Shown here: one piece after another, positions 20,604 through 33,033 of the stretch
How positions within the stretch are numbered: position 1 is the stretch's first letter
Layout of the letters: each line of letters begins with the position of its first letter
From: Symbiodinium natans
Lineage: Eukaryota > Sar > Dinophyceae > Suessiales > Symbiodiniaceae
DNA length: 64,000 nucleotides
NCBI GenBank assembly: GCA_905221605.1
Contig: CAJNDS010000750.1
Span: 1 to 64,000, forward strand
Direction of reading: 5' to 3'
Program-made: the position numbers and the translations under genes
The notes under the pieces: generated by a model
The model's database searches: none
What the model was told of the DNA's origin: nothing
What the model saw: the letters and a program-made list of their open reading frames with translations, nothing else

Positions 20604-22899
20604 GTGCGGCTGAGGGCACGGCCCGTCTGCTATGCGCATGGCTCTGAGGATGTGTTGTGCTTCCCAGCTGAAGTAGATGAAGAAGGGCTGGCGAGCTTCC
20701 AGAAGCATCACCTCCAGAAGTCTTTGGCCAGCTACCCATCCTCAAAGACCCCAAGACATCCCAAGACGTTCCATGAGGTCCACTGGGTGCGTCTTTCGAT
20801 CGGTCTGTGGTCAGTGTCGGAGAGGGCTGGCAGGAGTTGGCTTCTTCTCAGGAACAAGTACGCTGGAGCAGTTGGAGACTCCGCTCTCTTCGAAGAAGGC
20901 TCCATCCTCCAGCTGGGGCTGCTGTGCCCAACCTACTTGTAGGAGGAAGAGTACCTGGAGGAGATCCCAGCTGATCCTTCCGCACCGCTCCAGCCGGCCA
21001 CGGAACGTCTTGGCCGCACGATCATTGCCCACGGCAGACCCAGATGGGCCGGCGGATCCCCATCTTCGAGCTGCAGGTGGAGAACCTCGAGTAGCAAGAT
21101 CTTTGCAAATCGACGTGGATGCCGATGGACAGCTGGAGGCGCAGCAGCTGCCCCCAATCGTAATTCGTATGCTGGACAAGGACGATGCTGGCAGCGGCGG
21201 TCTGATTCTGCTTTCTTCCTATGAAGTCATGGGACAGGCACAGTGATCACTGGAGAAACAGGACCTAAACCACCTTCATGTCGCGACATGGTACGGGCTT
21301 CGGTCGGATGTCCGGAAGGTCTTCGAACCCGGCTGCCTTCGGCGAGTCTTTCGCTGCTGACTTCACCATCGAGCAGAATGAGCTTGCGGGGCTTGTGCTC
21401 TGGTCAAATCTCTGTGGCCTTCGAAGGTCCGGTGATCCCGTACCGTCATCCTCGCAGGGAGGCATTGACCAGCCCAGGAGCTGCATGCCCCTCCGGGCCT
21501 CGAGGGACTCGGGTGATCTACGGGAAGCCCTTCCTCTTGCTGCCTGACGTGGTTCTCATGCTGACAGCTCAGGGCACGGACGAGGGCTCTGCATCCGTGA
21601 GTTTGCCCCATCACTTCCGAGGGCGAGCCTGCAAGGTCATCGAGCCTTGGGAGCCGAATCAGGCTCAGACAGCTTTTTCCCGAATGGCAGTCAAGAAGGG
21701 CGAGGCAGTGTACCACTGCTACATAGACGTCTTTGCTGAGACATCGGGCCATCTCACATGGGACAAGGAGCTCGTCGTGGGCCGCAGCCTGACGACACAA
21801 CATCTCTTCATCAAGGACAAGGATAGCAAACACACCAGGCAGTACTTCAATCAGGGTGACTGGATGCTGGATGCCCGGTCCTGGGATGAGCCCTTCGATT
21901 GGCGCGCCACACCCCCGCTACGTGCTGAGCGTGCCCCTTGGGCCGAAGAGGCTGCTTCGCAACATGAAGCCCGTGAACTTTTCCGGGATGAGGACCCGCG
22001 AGCTGAAACAGCATTGCAGAAAGCAAGGACTCCGGCTCCCGTCTCACCAGCACATGCCGGAAGCGCTGAACCCGGGGCACTTCACACACCACGATTACAG
22101 CGACAATCTGCACTCCTTTTTTCGGCCCGTGGGGCATCGGATCCGAGTTCGCCAGGACCGGGACTCGAAAACCTTGGCGATTGCGACTTGGACTTCCGGC
22201 ACACGTGTGTGCCAGCAAGATGGAGGTCTCCATAGCCGACCCGGACAAGGAATGGGTCATCTTCAAGCTGGAGCCAACAAGAGCCGTAACTGTGATCCGA
22301 TGTGGCACCAAGCTGGTGTCCCTTCTGGTGTCCCTTCCGCCTACAAACCAAGCACCCAGATGAAAAAGGACAGAAGCTGCACGCTGGCGTTGCCGCATGG
22401 CGAGCAGGTGAGCCAGCAGGTGAGCCTCTCCGCTGCGGAGGCCCGGCGATCCTTGAAGGCAATCGACGAGATCTTTGAGCAGGCCAAATTTGATCAGGAG
22501 TCGGAGGCGAAGGAGAATTACACGAAAAACGTCCTTGTCATCCGCTTCGACAGAGACGTCCAGGTAGTGTGGGCTGCCCCAGAGCGCATCTCCTCTTGGG
22601 GCGAGCCTGGACAACTTCTCTTCGTGGTGAAGCTGGATTCTTCCGATGCGCTGGTTCCTGTGCGGGTGCCCTGCTTCGACTTGCTCTTCGAACTGGAGAC
22701 TGCGTGGTTCCCTTGCAAGACTTTGGCAGGCCTCCATGGCGTGAAGAGTGAGCAGCTCAAGACAGTGGTCAAAGCTTCACCCCAGCAACGTCCACCCTGC
22801 GCGGGCTTCCAGCGGGATGGCGGAGCACATCGCCGTCGGCCGGCGGGCACCTGGCTCCCATCCAAGATGGTGATGGACGCTCGTAGCACCCCGCTGTAA
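20604..22899 (+). CDS. Unknown multi-exon gene, U2 (full-length form)
   Basis: Contains the segment missing from U1: about 20,941-21,246, with GRRIPIFELQVENLE and then QLPPIVIRMLDKDDAGSGG, resembling the Ca-binding end of a C2 domain (V-x-D-x-D followed by a small-residue loop and SSYEV). A C2-like membrane-binding role is inferred only from this. The rest follows U1, with RY(V)LSVPL, DKEWVIFKL (Trp for Arg) and the longer TNQAPRTQ-type joint before MKKDRSCTLAL. The last segment ends at TAA 22,899. Confidence 0.45.
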
Positions 22900-23237
22900 A
22901 TGGCATATCTGCTGCTGGCGAAGCGGTGGCGACCGACGGCGTGCCTTCAATCCCGTCCGACAAGAGGTGGCGCTCCTGGGCCCAGCAACCTGACTGTTCT
23001 TATAGGAGAGATTTGCAGGGTTTGGGGGTTTAGGACTTAAGACTTGCGGCTTCGGAGGAGCCGGTGTCATGTGATGGCATCCCTGTAGATTAAGGCAATG
23101 GAAGTGCCTTGAAGAGAAAGGGTCTCCGGAACAACCCCCAACACCCTTCGTTAGAGCACTGTTAGAGCGTTAGAGCAGGGCACCTAATTCCCCTCACCTC
23201 ACCACAACTATTAGCCGCAAGGAATCGGGTGCGCTAG

Positions 23238-26200
23238 TTCCGCCTGCCGCTGCCCGTGACCGCTCACGTCGGACACGGCGCTGATGGATGCGACCATCAC
23301 CGCGTGCAGAAGGATGCTGGGGATGACTGCACAACTGCACAAACGCCCCTAAACATACCAAGCTACCTGTAGGTCCCAAACGTCCTAACCCTCCACGCGC
23401 AGGCCCCAAAGCGCGAACCCCAAACCCCAAACCCCAAACCCTCGACACGAAGCCCTTGGGGTTTCTTGTGGGGGTTGCACAGCGAGATCCTCTACCCTAC
23501 AAGACAGTAAAACTTAGTCGCCGCATCAGGCCGCGTCGCTGCGGAAGCACGTGAAGCTGCGGTTCGGCTACTCCAAGCGCATCCTGGTGCTCAGGGAGGA
23601 GCCCAGCTCGGCGACATCATGTGGGGCTACGGCCACTCGGGGGCAGTCTGGGAGTTGCAGGGCCCGAAAGGGGCGGATTTGTTGGGGTTCAGGCGGGTTT
23701 AAGGTTTGGGGGCAGTGAGGCTTCACTTTCGGGGGTCTGCAATCGAGAGCTGGTAGAGGTGTTGGGAGTGATTCGTGGGTGGCCCAGGTAAGAACAGCTT
23801 CCTGGACGCCAGCTTCTACCGGGAGATGCTGCCCCCACCAGCAAGGAGCAGGTGCCCAACTTCCAGTCCCACGCGCTGATGTCCTTGATGCTGGGCTGCC
23901 ATGAATTTGTCAGGGCTCAAGGCTCAAGTTAGCGGACTAAAGCGACTGAAGGAATTCCATCCTTGTAAAGGAGCCGAGGGCTAGGGATATGGGGCTGAGG
24001 ACGTAGGGTCCCTCAGTGCCACCCACATTCCGAGGGGGTTATAGCAGGCCTTTCGGTCTTCTCAAGAATGAAGAGGTTGTTATACATAAGCTCCAATCCT
24101 ACACCCTACCTAAGCCTTAAAGCCTAGATTTGCACTGGTGGGGGGGGGAGGGGATCCCGAACCCTTTGATGTCAAGCTCCCACGTCGGGTTCAAGATGTT
24201 AAGTTTGTGGGTTTGTAAGTTTAAGCCAGTTCATTCGGGTTTGCAGGGTCTAGGGGGCAAAGTGCCAAGGATGTGGTGCTTGAAGCGGATCCGTTGGCAC
24301 GACGGTCACCTGAACCGGGCGGCGGCGCAGCATGCCCTGGACTCCTGGACAGTGGCCCTGATCTCCACCATCCCATGGTTTTAGGTTTGAGGGTTTACAT
24401 AGGGTTTAGGGCCAGTTTCGGGGTTCAAGGTTCATCCGGACTTGAGTGCTTCCATGCAGGCCCTACATGTACAAGTACGTAAACAGACCGCCCTGTCCGA
24501 CCGAAAGGGAAGAACCACAGTGAGCACAACCTCTCGGGCCGACATCGTCGAAAAAAAACCATGACAAAAGACAATCTTACAAGTCAGGAGGGATCTTGTC
24601 AGTCTAGCCAATGTTTTGGTGTTTTGTAAACAATTGGTGCCTCAAGTCTTCAAATGCTGTGCAGAAGCATCCCGTATCATGAGAAGGCCGGCCGGTCCCT
24701 CTAGCAGCTCCTTGTTGCGTAACTTTCTTGGGAAACATGCGGAACCTCGAGCGCCTTGACTGTTTCAACGGTGCCGCTGTAGGTTCCACAAGGAGCAAGT
24801 CAAGTCCGCACTTTCACCACTGGTGACCACCTATGTTCCTTCAAAACGGAACAGGAGTGGCACATGAAACAACACATCAATCCAGGGCATCTCTTGCGAA
24901 GTACCGTTGCCGGTCGAAGGAAACCTACGCAGTTTGTTTGCGGGCCTCAGGGTCCGGAGGTCCGGCGAGGGGGCGGGGGATACCTTAAACCCTAAACCTT
25001 TCGAGGCCCCGACTCCGAGGCCCCGAAGCCCCAGAAAGCCTTATCCTATCCTGGAGGACAGCATTGAGGCCCTGAGGCCCTCCGACTTTATCAAGGCCAG
25101 GCAGCAAAGTACCCACTGGGCCGAGGGTGCAAGGGGGCCGCCTAGCATGCAAGGGGCTACTTGCAAGAGGACCCACACCCGAAACCCCAAACCTTAAACT
25201 CTAAACCCTAACCCTGATTCCATAAGAGGGGGAGCCCGCAACCCTCAGAGTATTGCGCTGGTTTCGAGGCTTAGGAGAGAGCGGCTTGCAGAGTTGGGTT
25301 TTGGGGGTTGCCGGTTTTGGGTGTCTTCAGGACTTCTATTCTACAGGGATGCCCTAAGCCCGAAAGCCCAAGCCACCGGAGAGTTTCGGTGGGGCCAAGG
25401 CCCTTAGGCCAAGGACCTTAGGCCAAGGACCCTCGACCCCAAGAAGGCCCTACAACCTAAGAAGCAGCTGGTCAAAATCCCGAACACCCCCAAGCACCTT
25501 AAATGCCTGGCACACCTTCAGTAGCCGAAGCCCTGAGAACCCTGAAGCCGCCCTACAAGCCCGCATGAGCCGTACGACAAAAACCCCAGAAGCCCTTGTA
25601 AGCCCTAAGCCCTAAACCCCGAACCCGAAACCCTGCCGCCCCACGAGCCCCGTAAGGAAGGCCCCGAACCCTACTCCCTAAACCCTATATACCCTAAACC
25701 CCCGAACAGGTCACCAATGCCCTGGCGCTGCTCGGGCTCCGCGACACCGGTCTGCGAGAGGCGACCCGAGCCTACGAACTGCAAACCCCCAAAAATGGGT
25801 CGGCTGTCTGAGGAAAGCCGACACGACTTTCAGAGTTCCTAGAAGCAGGCTCTGTCCCGTGTCGCGGTGCCAAAGCTCGAGGAGACCTTTGCGCAGCAGG
25901 CAAAGGGAGTCCAAACCTTCGGTGAGGGATTCTTCTGCAGTGCCAGTGCAGCTCAAGCATGCATCGAGAATGGGTGAAGTATCGAGGCGCAGCTTGTGGT
26001 GGATGGATCCTGGCGTCTCTGTGTCTGTATGGAGGCTCTTCAAAACGGCAGTCTGCTGGAACAGCTAGCGCCCCACGCAACACACAACGTCCAAGTCCTG
26101 AGCCGCGTACCCTCAAACCTGAGCCCGAGACCGTCAGACATTCTACCAATACAGAACACGAGCCACGTGCACAACTTTCTGCAGCAACTCCCTCCGCAAT

Positions 26201-27748
26201 AAGCATCCGAACTCCAGTTCCGCGACCCCGTGAATCCCGTCACCATCGGAAAGCTGTGGAACGACGAGGCCAGTAAGCTGAGGTATGTGCAGCGAGACTT
26301 GGCTTGCCGGCACACTGCATAGGCCATGCTTGCCACTGCATGCTGCGTCGTGCAGTGTGCTGTTGTGAAAGACACATTCTGCCCCTCTACCAGAGTACTG
26401 GTCGTTTGCGGCCAGGTGACAGCATATCTTCTGGAGCAGCGGGCTTAACAATAACCTGTCTTGCAAGGCACCAGCACCAACACTGGAGTCTCTTCAGGGT
26501 CCCTCAACTCGAGACTAAACCCGAAATACATCGTTGCCGAGGCGCTTCCGGAAGATCTTCATCACCGCGCGGCCCATGCATTTGTTGAAAGCGTGCGCTG
26601 CGCAAGGGTGCAAACGCCTCTCAACCCAGCACCCATAAAGTTATGCTCCACCCATGAGCAGGGCAAGCCGTGACTCCCTTAAACCGCAGGCCCCTCGGCG
26701 GGGTTAGGGCTCTTGGTTTTAGGGATATCGGTTTATCGTTTTCTTGGGTTTGTTAACCCGCGCTTCAACGCAAGAGAGGCGCCTGTGGGGCTTGGAGGCT
26801 TGAAACGAAGGGATTGCGGATGAAATGCATAGAGGCCTCTGAACAACCGGACCCCAACCCTCAAACCCCCAAAGGTACGAGTCTGCAGTGGTGTGCCGCA
26901 TCCAGCGTCTGCAGGCCGAGAAGCCCTGTCGGTTTTCTCGGAACAAAGACTGGGGACTGAGGTGTTGCCACTCCTCTTCAGAAATTTGGGTTTGGGTGTC
27001 CGGGCAGGGGACCACAAGCCTCCTCTCCCAAGTCGCGAGCTCACTTAGGCTACCCCTGGCACCTCAAGAAGCTGCAAACACCACTGGAAGCCAACAACTA
27101 CCCCAAAAAGGTTGTCCAGGCAATTCATTTGAGGGGCGTTCAGTGCATCGACTAGATCTTCGAGGGTTTCAGGCTTTGCAGGGTTGCGCTCCCGAGGCCT
27201 GTCGGTTTCACGGGGGTCCCCACAGGCCCCAAACGGTTCGGCTTCAGGGTTTAGGCTTGGTCGGGCCTGCGGCCGCAGAGGTTTGGCGGATGCATTCATC
27301 AGCCTCAGGGTTGATCTCTCACGGAATAGAGTGGGGCTCTTTAGGCATCTGCCCGCCAAGTTTGAAAGATCGAGCCTTAAACTTCGTTGTTGATGTATGC
27401 CGGATCACACTGTGCTGTGGAATGTTTCTCCTCTTCGGCACCAGAACAGCGCCCATGTGCAGGCACATTCCCGACAAGGGAAAGGAGTGATCAGCTCAGC
27501 TTTGCTGTGACCAGGGGCTGCTCGTTCGCGGTCGCCGAGTTTTCTTCCTAAAAGGGCCTTCAGGGCTTGGTTCTGGTGTGCCCACACGGTTTCTAGGCAT
27601 TCGGATGCATTCGGTATATTCCGGGCTGGATATCGCTGTTGATGATGAGCTTGCTGCATGGCTTGATCTGCTACCAGTGGCCCCCCGAAATCCTAAAGCA
27701 GCTGCCCGTCCGAATACCGCCTCCGGTCCTCAATACCGGCACGCATAA
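23238..27748 (+). pseudogene. HPR-like block, U3 (frameshifted)
   Basis: Lacks the first exon and carries the same four small indels as U2 in the 5' exons, so these predate the split of U2-U5. The later exons are kept: VTNALALLGLRDTGLREATR region at 25,707, the exon at 26,000 and KKLQTPLEANNYPKKVVQAI at about 27,070, where the frame is better than in U1. One C is lost in GAGAAGCCCTGTCGG. A 49-bp deletion removes most of the MLSKDSKSFYVRL exon near 27,292. Confidence 0.6.
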
Positions 27749-27867
27749 CCGCACCCCGGCAAAACGCCGCGGGAGGATTCGCGGAACCTCCAAGCCGCCA
27801 ACTCGTGGCTCCAGCCTGTCCCTGCCTTTCGCCGACCATCGTTGCTCTTCAACCTTGCTTCCCAGCC

Positions 27868-28673
27868 ATGGCCTTGCCGATGAAGAAGACCGTGAAGAAG
27901 GCAATGAAGGCCAGCCCCATGAAGGCCTTGGCCATGAAGGGAATGAAGGCAGGTCCTGCAAGACTGCGATTTGAGCTGATAGCCGTGCCGTCCCCTCGGC
28001 CACGAAGTCCCGCCTCAGGCAATGAAGAAGAAAGCCGTCAGCAAGATCGCCCACGGCAAGCTGGCGAAGATGGTCGTCTTCAAGGGTCGCAAGGAGATTG
28101 GGGTTTGGGGCTAGTGCTGTTGGTCAATTCGGCATTTGTTCACGAAGTTTTTCGCCAACTGCTGTGCCCCTCCGAGTCCTAGTCCTGACAGTCCTGCAGC
28201 AGCAGTTGCCTGAGGAGAAGACTTCGTCCGGCCTGCAGAAGGCACAGCTCATGAAGAACAAGCGCGGCAAGGCGAGGTACCTATACTATCCAATACTTGG
28301 GTCTAGGGGTTTATGCTTCGGGGATTTTCGCGGGTCAGGGTTTATAGGGTTTAGTGAGTCAGTGATCAGATTCTGTCGGTGGCAACCTGTATATGCATGC
28401 CTGATCGTGGTGGCAGGAACAATGAAACGCCATCGAAAGCACTTCTCCATGCACGGATTGCATGCAGACGTGCTTGCCCGTGTTCGCCAGGTTGTCAGCA
28501 AGAAGCAGCATGCAAAGGGCCAGGCGCTTTTCAAGAAGTTCGCGCAGGGCTGGCTCGATGCTGTCATGACCGCGAGGAAGGAGCTGGGAATTAAGGGCTT
28601 CTGCGCTGTTGGCGGAAAGAGCGCTCAGGGCAAGGCGCTCTATGCCAAGGCCAAAGCGCTGCACGCTGCTTGA
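27868..28673 (+). CDS. Dinoflagellate histone-like protein, U3
   Basis: Exons 27,868-27,948, 28,019-28,093, 28,215-28,271 and 28,491-28,673, 131 residues. The protein matches the U1 copy except for His in place of Tyr near the C-terminus (KALHAA). Intron 3 differs: it has CCTGATCG where U1 and U4 have CAAGATCG, and a four-base-longer stretch before the last exon. The CAAG-to-CCTG change removes the AG a mini-exon there would need, which favours the four-exon model. Confidence 0.9.
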
Positions 28674-29361
28674 GCGCAAGGGGATGTGCCTGCTTTCGTG
28701 GTAGTTCATGGAGCAGCAGTGTCAACGTGTACAGCTGACGTCGTGCAGACATCTCGCGAGCTTGTCTTGAAGCTCAAGTTTCGAGAAGTGGTGGACGAAG
28801 CGCTGCATGATGAAGTGCGCAAAGTCAAGTGACGTGCGTCCGGATCTCTTTATGCGCATCCTTTCCGGGTTCTGCCTTTGTATTGCTTGGGGGGACGCAT
28901 CCAATTTTCGTGATGGGCGCTAAGCCCTCCCAGCCCCGAAGCCTCCCCAAACTCTCTCCCCAAGACTTTTGGGGTTCAGGCTTTGTTTTTGAGTTTACAT
29001 AAGTTTACATGGCTTAGACACATTGCCTCGGGCTGCCACATGGGCCCAGGCCTTCACCGTTGCACTGGGACGTGTCCCGGCACCTGGCAGATTTGGGAGA
29101 GGCCGCGCCCTGCGATTCAAGCTTTGGGGCCTGAGCGTTTACGGTACCATGTGGTAGCCCAATCACCCAAAGATCGTAGACCTTAAGACCCGAGAATCCT
29201 GAAAACGGTGCTTGCATGATGGTTTGGAGAGTTTTTTCAAAAGGCCTCGGTGGCTTTTGGGGTTGCAGAGGTCAAGGCTTAGATTCTGACTGGAGTTGTA
29301 GAGTTTGAACGTAAGGTACCTCAAACTAGTCCGCCCGGCCGCAACTTTGCTGTGCTTCCAG

Positions 29362-30734
29362 GCTCATCGTAACTCCTTCCGCTGGGGCCCACTCTACCTC
29401 GACATCGGCCTCGAGCAGCTGGAGGCCCGCACGGACTCAGCAGGCCAAGGTGGTCATGGCTGGAGAACCCTAAACCTTCAAAGCATCGCCACAATTGAGC
29501 TTTTCAAATGATCCTGCTGAAGGAGGGAAGCATGTCGTTCACTTCTCATAACTTCCTCATGGCGGATGCAGAAACATTTGCTGCTTGCATGATGCACCCA
29601 TTGCTATGACTCTGACATGTATCCTTGGTTGTTTGCGGTGGCGGTCGTGCGGGGTTTACGGCTAGAGTCTAGAGGTGGATGAGCGAAGGCGATGCTTGAT
29701 GGTCGATGGTCGATGGCCCATCATCTTTCTACTAGTGCCCGGGCCCCTGTGCACCTTGAGGAAGACCGAACCCTTCAACCGCAGCCCCACATCCGAAAAC
29801 CCAAAACTCCAGCCAAGGCCCTAAAGCCCCAGGCGCTCTCGTGCCCTGCCCCAAAACCTTGAATCCGCTAAAGATTCTGGCGAAAGGGGACAGTGTGGGA
29901 GACGGGTCGGGGCTTCATTTTGGGGTCGTATTCCTGAGAGATCGGTTCAAGAAGTTTGGGTACCATGAGCTCTTCGTGGGGACCCAGGTAGCGATCAGTA
30001 CTTGCCGGCAAAGCACCTGCAACACGAGATGCCCTGCTCCAAGAGTGAGTTGAGAGCGGCCTAGAAGGAGGTGACCAGGGTGGGGTTTCGAGCCTCGGGG
30101 CTAGGGGGGGCCATACGCCTCGACCGCAAGCCATACTTGAGCCCCCGATTGGGTCTGCTCACTTGGAGATTTGCGCTCTGTGTTCGCAAACTGTAGGATT
30201 TCGAATTGAAGGGGTTAGGGGTTGAATGTGTTGAGATACTCACTCATGTCCTAAGACGCTCCTTAAACCGCACCCCGGGCACCAGCCCCAAGATCACTTA
30301 TTTCTACTTGAGGCTGACCTCGCTGGGCTGGGATGTCCGGCGGGTGCGCTGGGACGACTGACTGGAGTTGGGCAACGATGACGCTAGGCAGGGTGGCTTG
30401 CCTTTTCCACGGGTTCGGATGCGGTGTTGCGCACAGTACGCTTTGGCCTTCAGGGTAAGGTCATGTTCCTTTGCAGGCTTGTGATGAGTCAGCCCCTGGC
30501 AATTGGATCATTGGACCTTGTTCCGGATGACTTGCAGATCACACTCAGAGCACCATCCGAATGCAGCTGCCCTCAACGCACTTCCAGCCCTATACCCCAG
30601 ATGCTGAAGCCCTGCAGCTCACGCCTCTCTACCCGACATCTCAAACTCTGAAGCCCAAGCCATGTAGGAAGCGGCAGTATCTGCAGATGCTCTTGGCGGA
30701 CACGCGGCCAGTGGCCGAGGAAGGGACTTCCTAG
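29362..30734 (+). pseudogene. RAP block, U3 (premature stop in RAP domain)
   Basis: The exon from 30,286 reads as in U1 up to WDD, then TGA at 30,359-30,361 replaces the TGG of the conserved Trp, cutting the domain before WLELG. The first exon is open (AHRNSFRWGPLYLDIGLEQL). About 200 bp upstream of it are deleted. The final exon (KRQYLQMLLADTRPV) is intact, so a single base change separates this copy from an intact RAP end. Confidence 0.65.
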
Positions 30735-30920
30735 CGTGGCCGCCCTCCAAGGCCTCCCTAAACATATCTAAAGATATCCGCACCTTGCGCAAGCCAACCT
30801 TTTCATCCTTTCAGGCCCCAACTGCTTAAAAGCTCTAAACTAGAACCCTTTGCGTTGATTCCTCCTCTGGTTTAGGATGGTTCAGGATCTAAGGCCGGAC
30901 CCCTGCAATGTTTATGAGCC

Positions 30921-31417
30921 GTGTTACCGGTACCCGGGTTTAGGCATGAAGGGTTCCACACCCCTGCCTTCGAGGAGTTGCAAGACCGTGCTCCGCTCCC
31001 AGCCGACGATGTGCGAGAGAAGCTGAGGCAGCTCCTTTCCTACGCGATGGGGGTGGGGGAGGGGCCGCAAGGGGGCATGCAGTGTCCTGCAGAGCCCGTG
31101 TTGAGGCTATAGGCCTCCAGACATGCCCAGAAGTAGACTGTCAAGCCCAGGAACCCTCAACCCCCACCCACCCCAAAACAGCCCCAACGCGAAGCCGTCC
31201 GGAACGAGCGCGCAGGCAGTTCCGCGCCCTCCAGGCTGCCAAGGAAGCCACAGAGGCCGCCATGGGCTCAGCCGCGGATCTCCTTAGGTTTTCGCCCTGA
31301 TCAGTCTTTACAGCTTGGTTGCTTGGCCGTGGTTTGTTGTCTTTTCTCCGCGCGCAAGAGCCCTGCACGCCATCCCAGGCCGAAAAGGAGGCTTCCAGGA
31401 TCGACTTTGAAATCTGA
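30921..31417 (+). CDS. Small helical protein, U3 copy
   Basis: The candidate start is GTG here (ATG in U1 and U4), which weakens that start in all units. Segments are FEELQDRAPLPADDVREKLR and RARRQFRALQAAKEATEAAM, with the last exon ending at 31,417. Ala-to-Thr and Arg-to-Gln changes suggest weak constraint. Confidence 0.3.
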
Positions 31418-32001
31418 GCGCTGCCGAGCGAAAAAAGAGAAGATTGCTCTGAGATGCTTGATGTTGTCTATATCTGTCTATGATTCTGCCTGTCGTCCCA
31501 CCTTTGTTATCTTCGCAGTTTGGGGAGCGTGTGTCGGAAAATGGTCGGACGTTTGGTTCCCGCCTGGCAAGGCTGATGACATGCTGGCCGATCCTGCTGT
31601 TGGTTTAGTTCAGCAGTTTAGTAACTGAATTCGGCATTTGCCTCGACTTTGAGTTTCTCATGCTTTCAAGCTGTGATCTAGAGATATCTGTTCAGGAGGG
31701 AGTGGGTCCGAGCCTTCACAGAAACATGAGACAACATGAGCATCAGTCTTCATTGCACTGGTTAGAGGTTCTTGGGTTGGAAAGGGGTTGGAAAGGGGTT
31801 GGAAGTACCTTAGTTATGCACCAGCTGGCTTCAGGGTTTAGGGCTTAGGGAACCCTCAACAGTTTCCACGAGAGTTTCGTCCCATTCATGCTGGAAGGGG
31901 GGGGCCGCTGTGAATCGGTCTTGCGCTTGGACATGCTTTGCCACGACGATGCAGGACTTTCTGTCAAGGAGACTATTTCCCATATTAGGTGTCTGGCAGC
32001 A

Positions 32002-32985
32002 ATGTCGTTCGCCAAGGCTCCCCGCTTCCGCGCAGGCAAGGCTCCCACGCCAGGCCCAGGGCAGTACCGGCAAGCCAAGAGCCTGTCAGGTCCGAGCTAT
32101 AGCTTCGGAAAGCCGGTGACGGTGAAGCCGAAGGGCACACCAAGGCAGCAATCAGAGCATCCCAGGCTTCCCAAGGTGCAGAAAGACCAGCTGACGCTGT
32201 TGGCGCAGCTTGGCCGCGGTGGGCTTGCGACCGTGCACAGAGCACGCCTCTCCGGCAAGGAGTTGGCAGTGAAGCTTGTCCGCTCTCAGCCTGGGCTCCA
32301 AAACCCGGAGCAGGACCGCGAAGGCCTTCACAAAGAGGCTCTGCTCCTCGCCGGCCTAAACCACGCCAACATCGTGCGGGCGGTGTGCTTGGTCGCCGAG
32401 GAGGGCGCAGTCATCGGCTTTGGCCTGGAGCTCCTCGGCCTGTCCCTCGAAGCTGCCGCGCAGAGCGGCCAGCTGAGCCCTCAGCGCCTGGCAAGTGCCG
32501 TGGCGCCCATTTGCACGGCCCTGGCACACATGCACCAGCGGCTGATCGCCCACCTGGATGTGAAGCCAGCAAACATCTGCTTCACGGCCCAGCTTACGGG
32601 CGTGAAGCTGGTCGACCTGGATGCAGCGATGCCCTTGCAACATCAAGATGAGGTGGGCCAGCGCCTTCCCGGGAACGTCGCAGCCTGGTCTCCGGAGATC
32701 GCCAAGAAACAGCCGTACAGTCCTCTGGCCGAGGACGGCTACCAAGCCGGGTGGACCTTCTCGAAGCTCATCGAGGTTACACAAGGATCGCCCGACGAAG
32801 TGCTGCTGAGGCGTCTGCAGCCATTGCTTGGCCCTGCCGAGTCACGGCCGAGCATGCAGAAGATGCTGGATGAGAACCTCAGGCAGCCAGAGGAGCGGGT
32901 CAGAGAGCTGTTGCAGCTCGAAGGGCGCCCAGTCCTCCTTGGGAGCCGACCTCCGCAAAACCCACTGGAGAAGCTATTTGGCTGA
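32002..32985 (+). CDS. SHIPPO-motif protein kinase, U3
   Basis: 327 residues. It shares the U1/U2 haplotype (Gln100, Gly118, Thr172, Glu297) with one private change, Ala in place of Thr132 (VCLVAEEGAV). The upstream region keeps the 15-bp block seen in U1. All kinase motifs are intact. Confidence 0.87.
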   Translation: MSFAKAPRFRAGKAPTPGPGQYRQAKSLSGPSYSFGKPVTVKPKGTPRQQSEHPRLPKVQKDQLTLLAQLGRGGLATVHRARLSGKELAVKLVRSQPGLQNPEQDREGLHKEALLLAGLNHANIVRAVCLVAEEGAVIGFGLELLGLSLEAAAQSGQLSPQRLASAVAPICTALAHMHQRLIAHLDVKPANICFTAQLTGVKLVDLDAAMPLQHQDEVGQRLPGNVAAWSPEIAKKQPYSPLAEDGYQAGWTFSKLIEVTQGSPDEVLLRRLQPLLGPAESRPSMQKMLDENLRQPEERVRELLQLEGRPVLLGSRPPQNPLEKLFG

Positions 32986-33033
32986 GAGCATGCGGGGGCA
33001 CTGAGCTGAGCTCAAGGTGCTTGGCTGCAGCAT

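Larger units (their letters stand above)
14519..22959 (+). repeat. Array unit U2 (short form)
   Basis: Joined to U1 at GTCCGACAAGAGG. Compared with U1 it lacks the segment equivalent to about 4,570-8,695: the later HPR-like exons, the whole histone-like gene and the start of the RAP block. The joint is near 16,708, where CCCAAGACCGAAATCCCC replaces the long-unit sequence. It also lacks the 130 bp equivalent to about 10,190-10,310. It resembles U5 far more closely than any long unit. Gene-poor stretches are 14,523-14,796 (shared unit leader) and 18,997-19,571 (the region before the kinase). Confidence 0.9.
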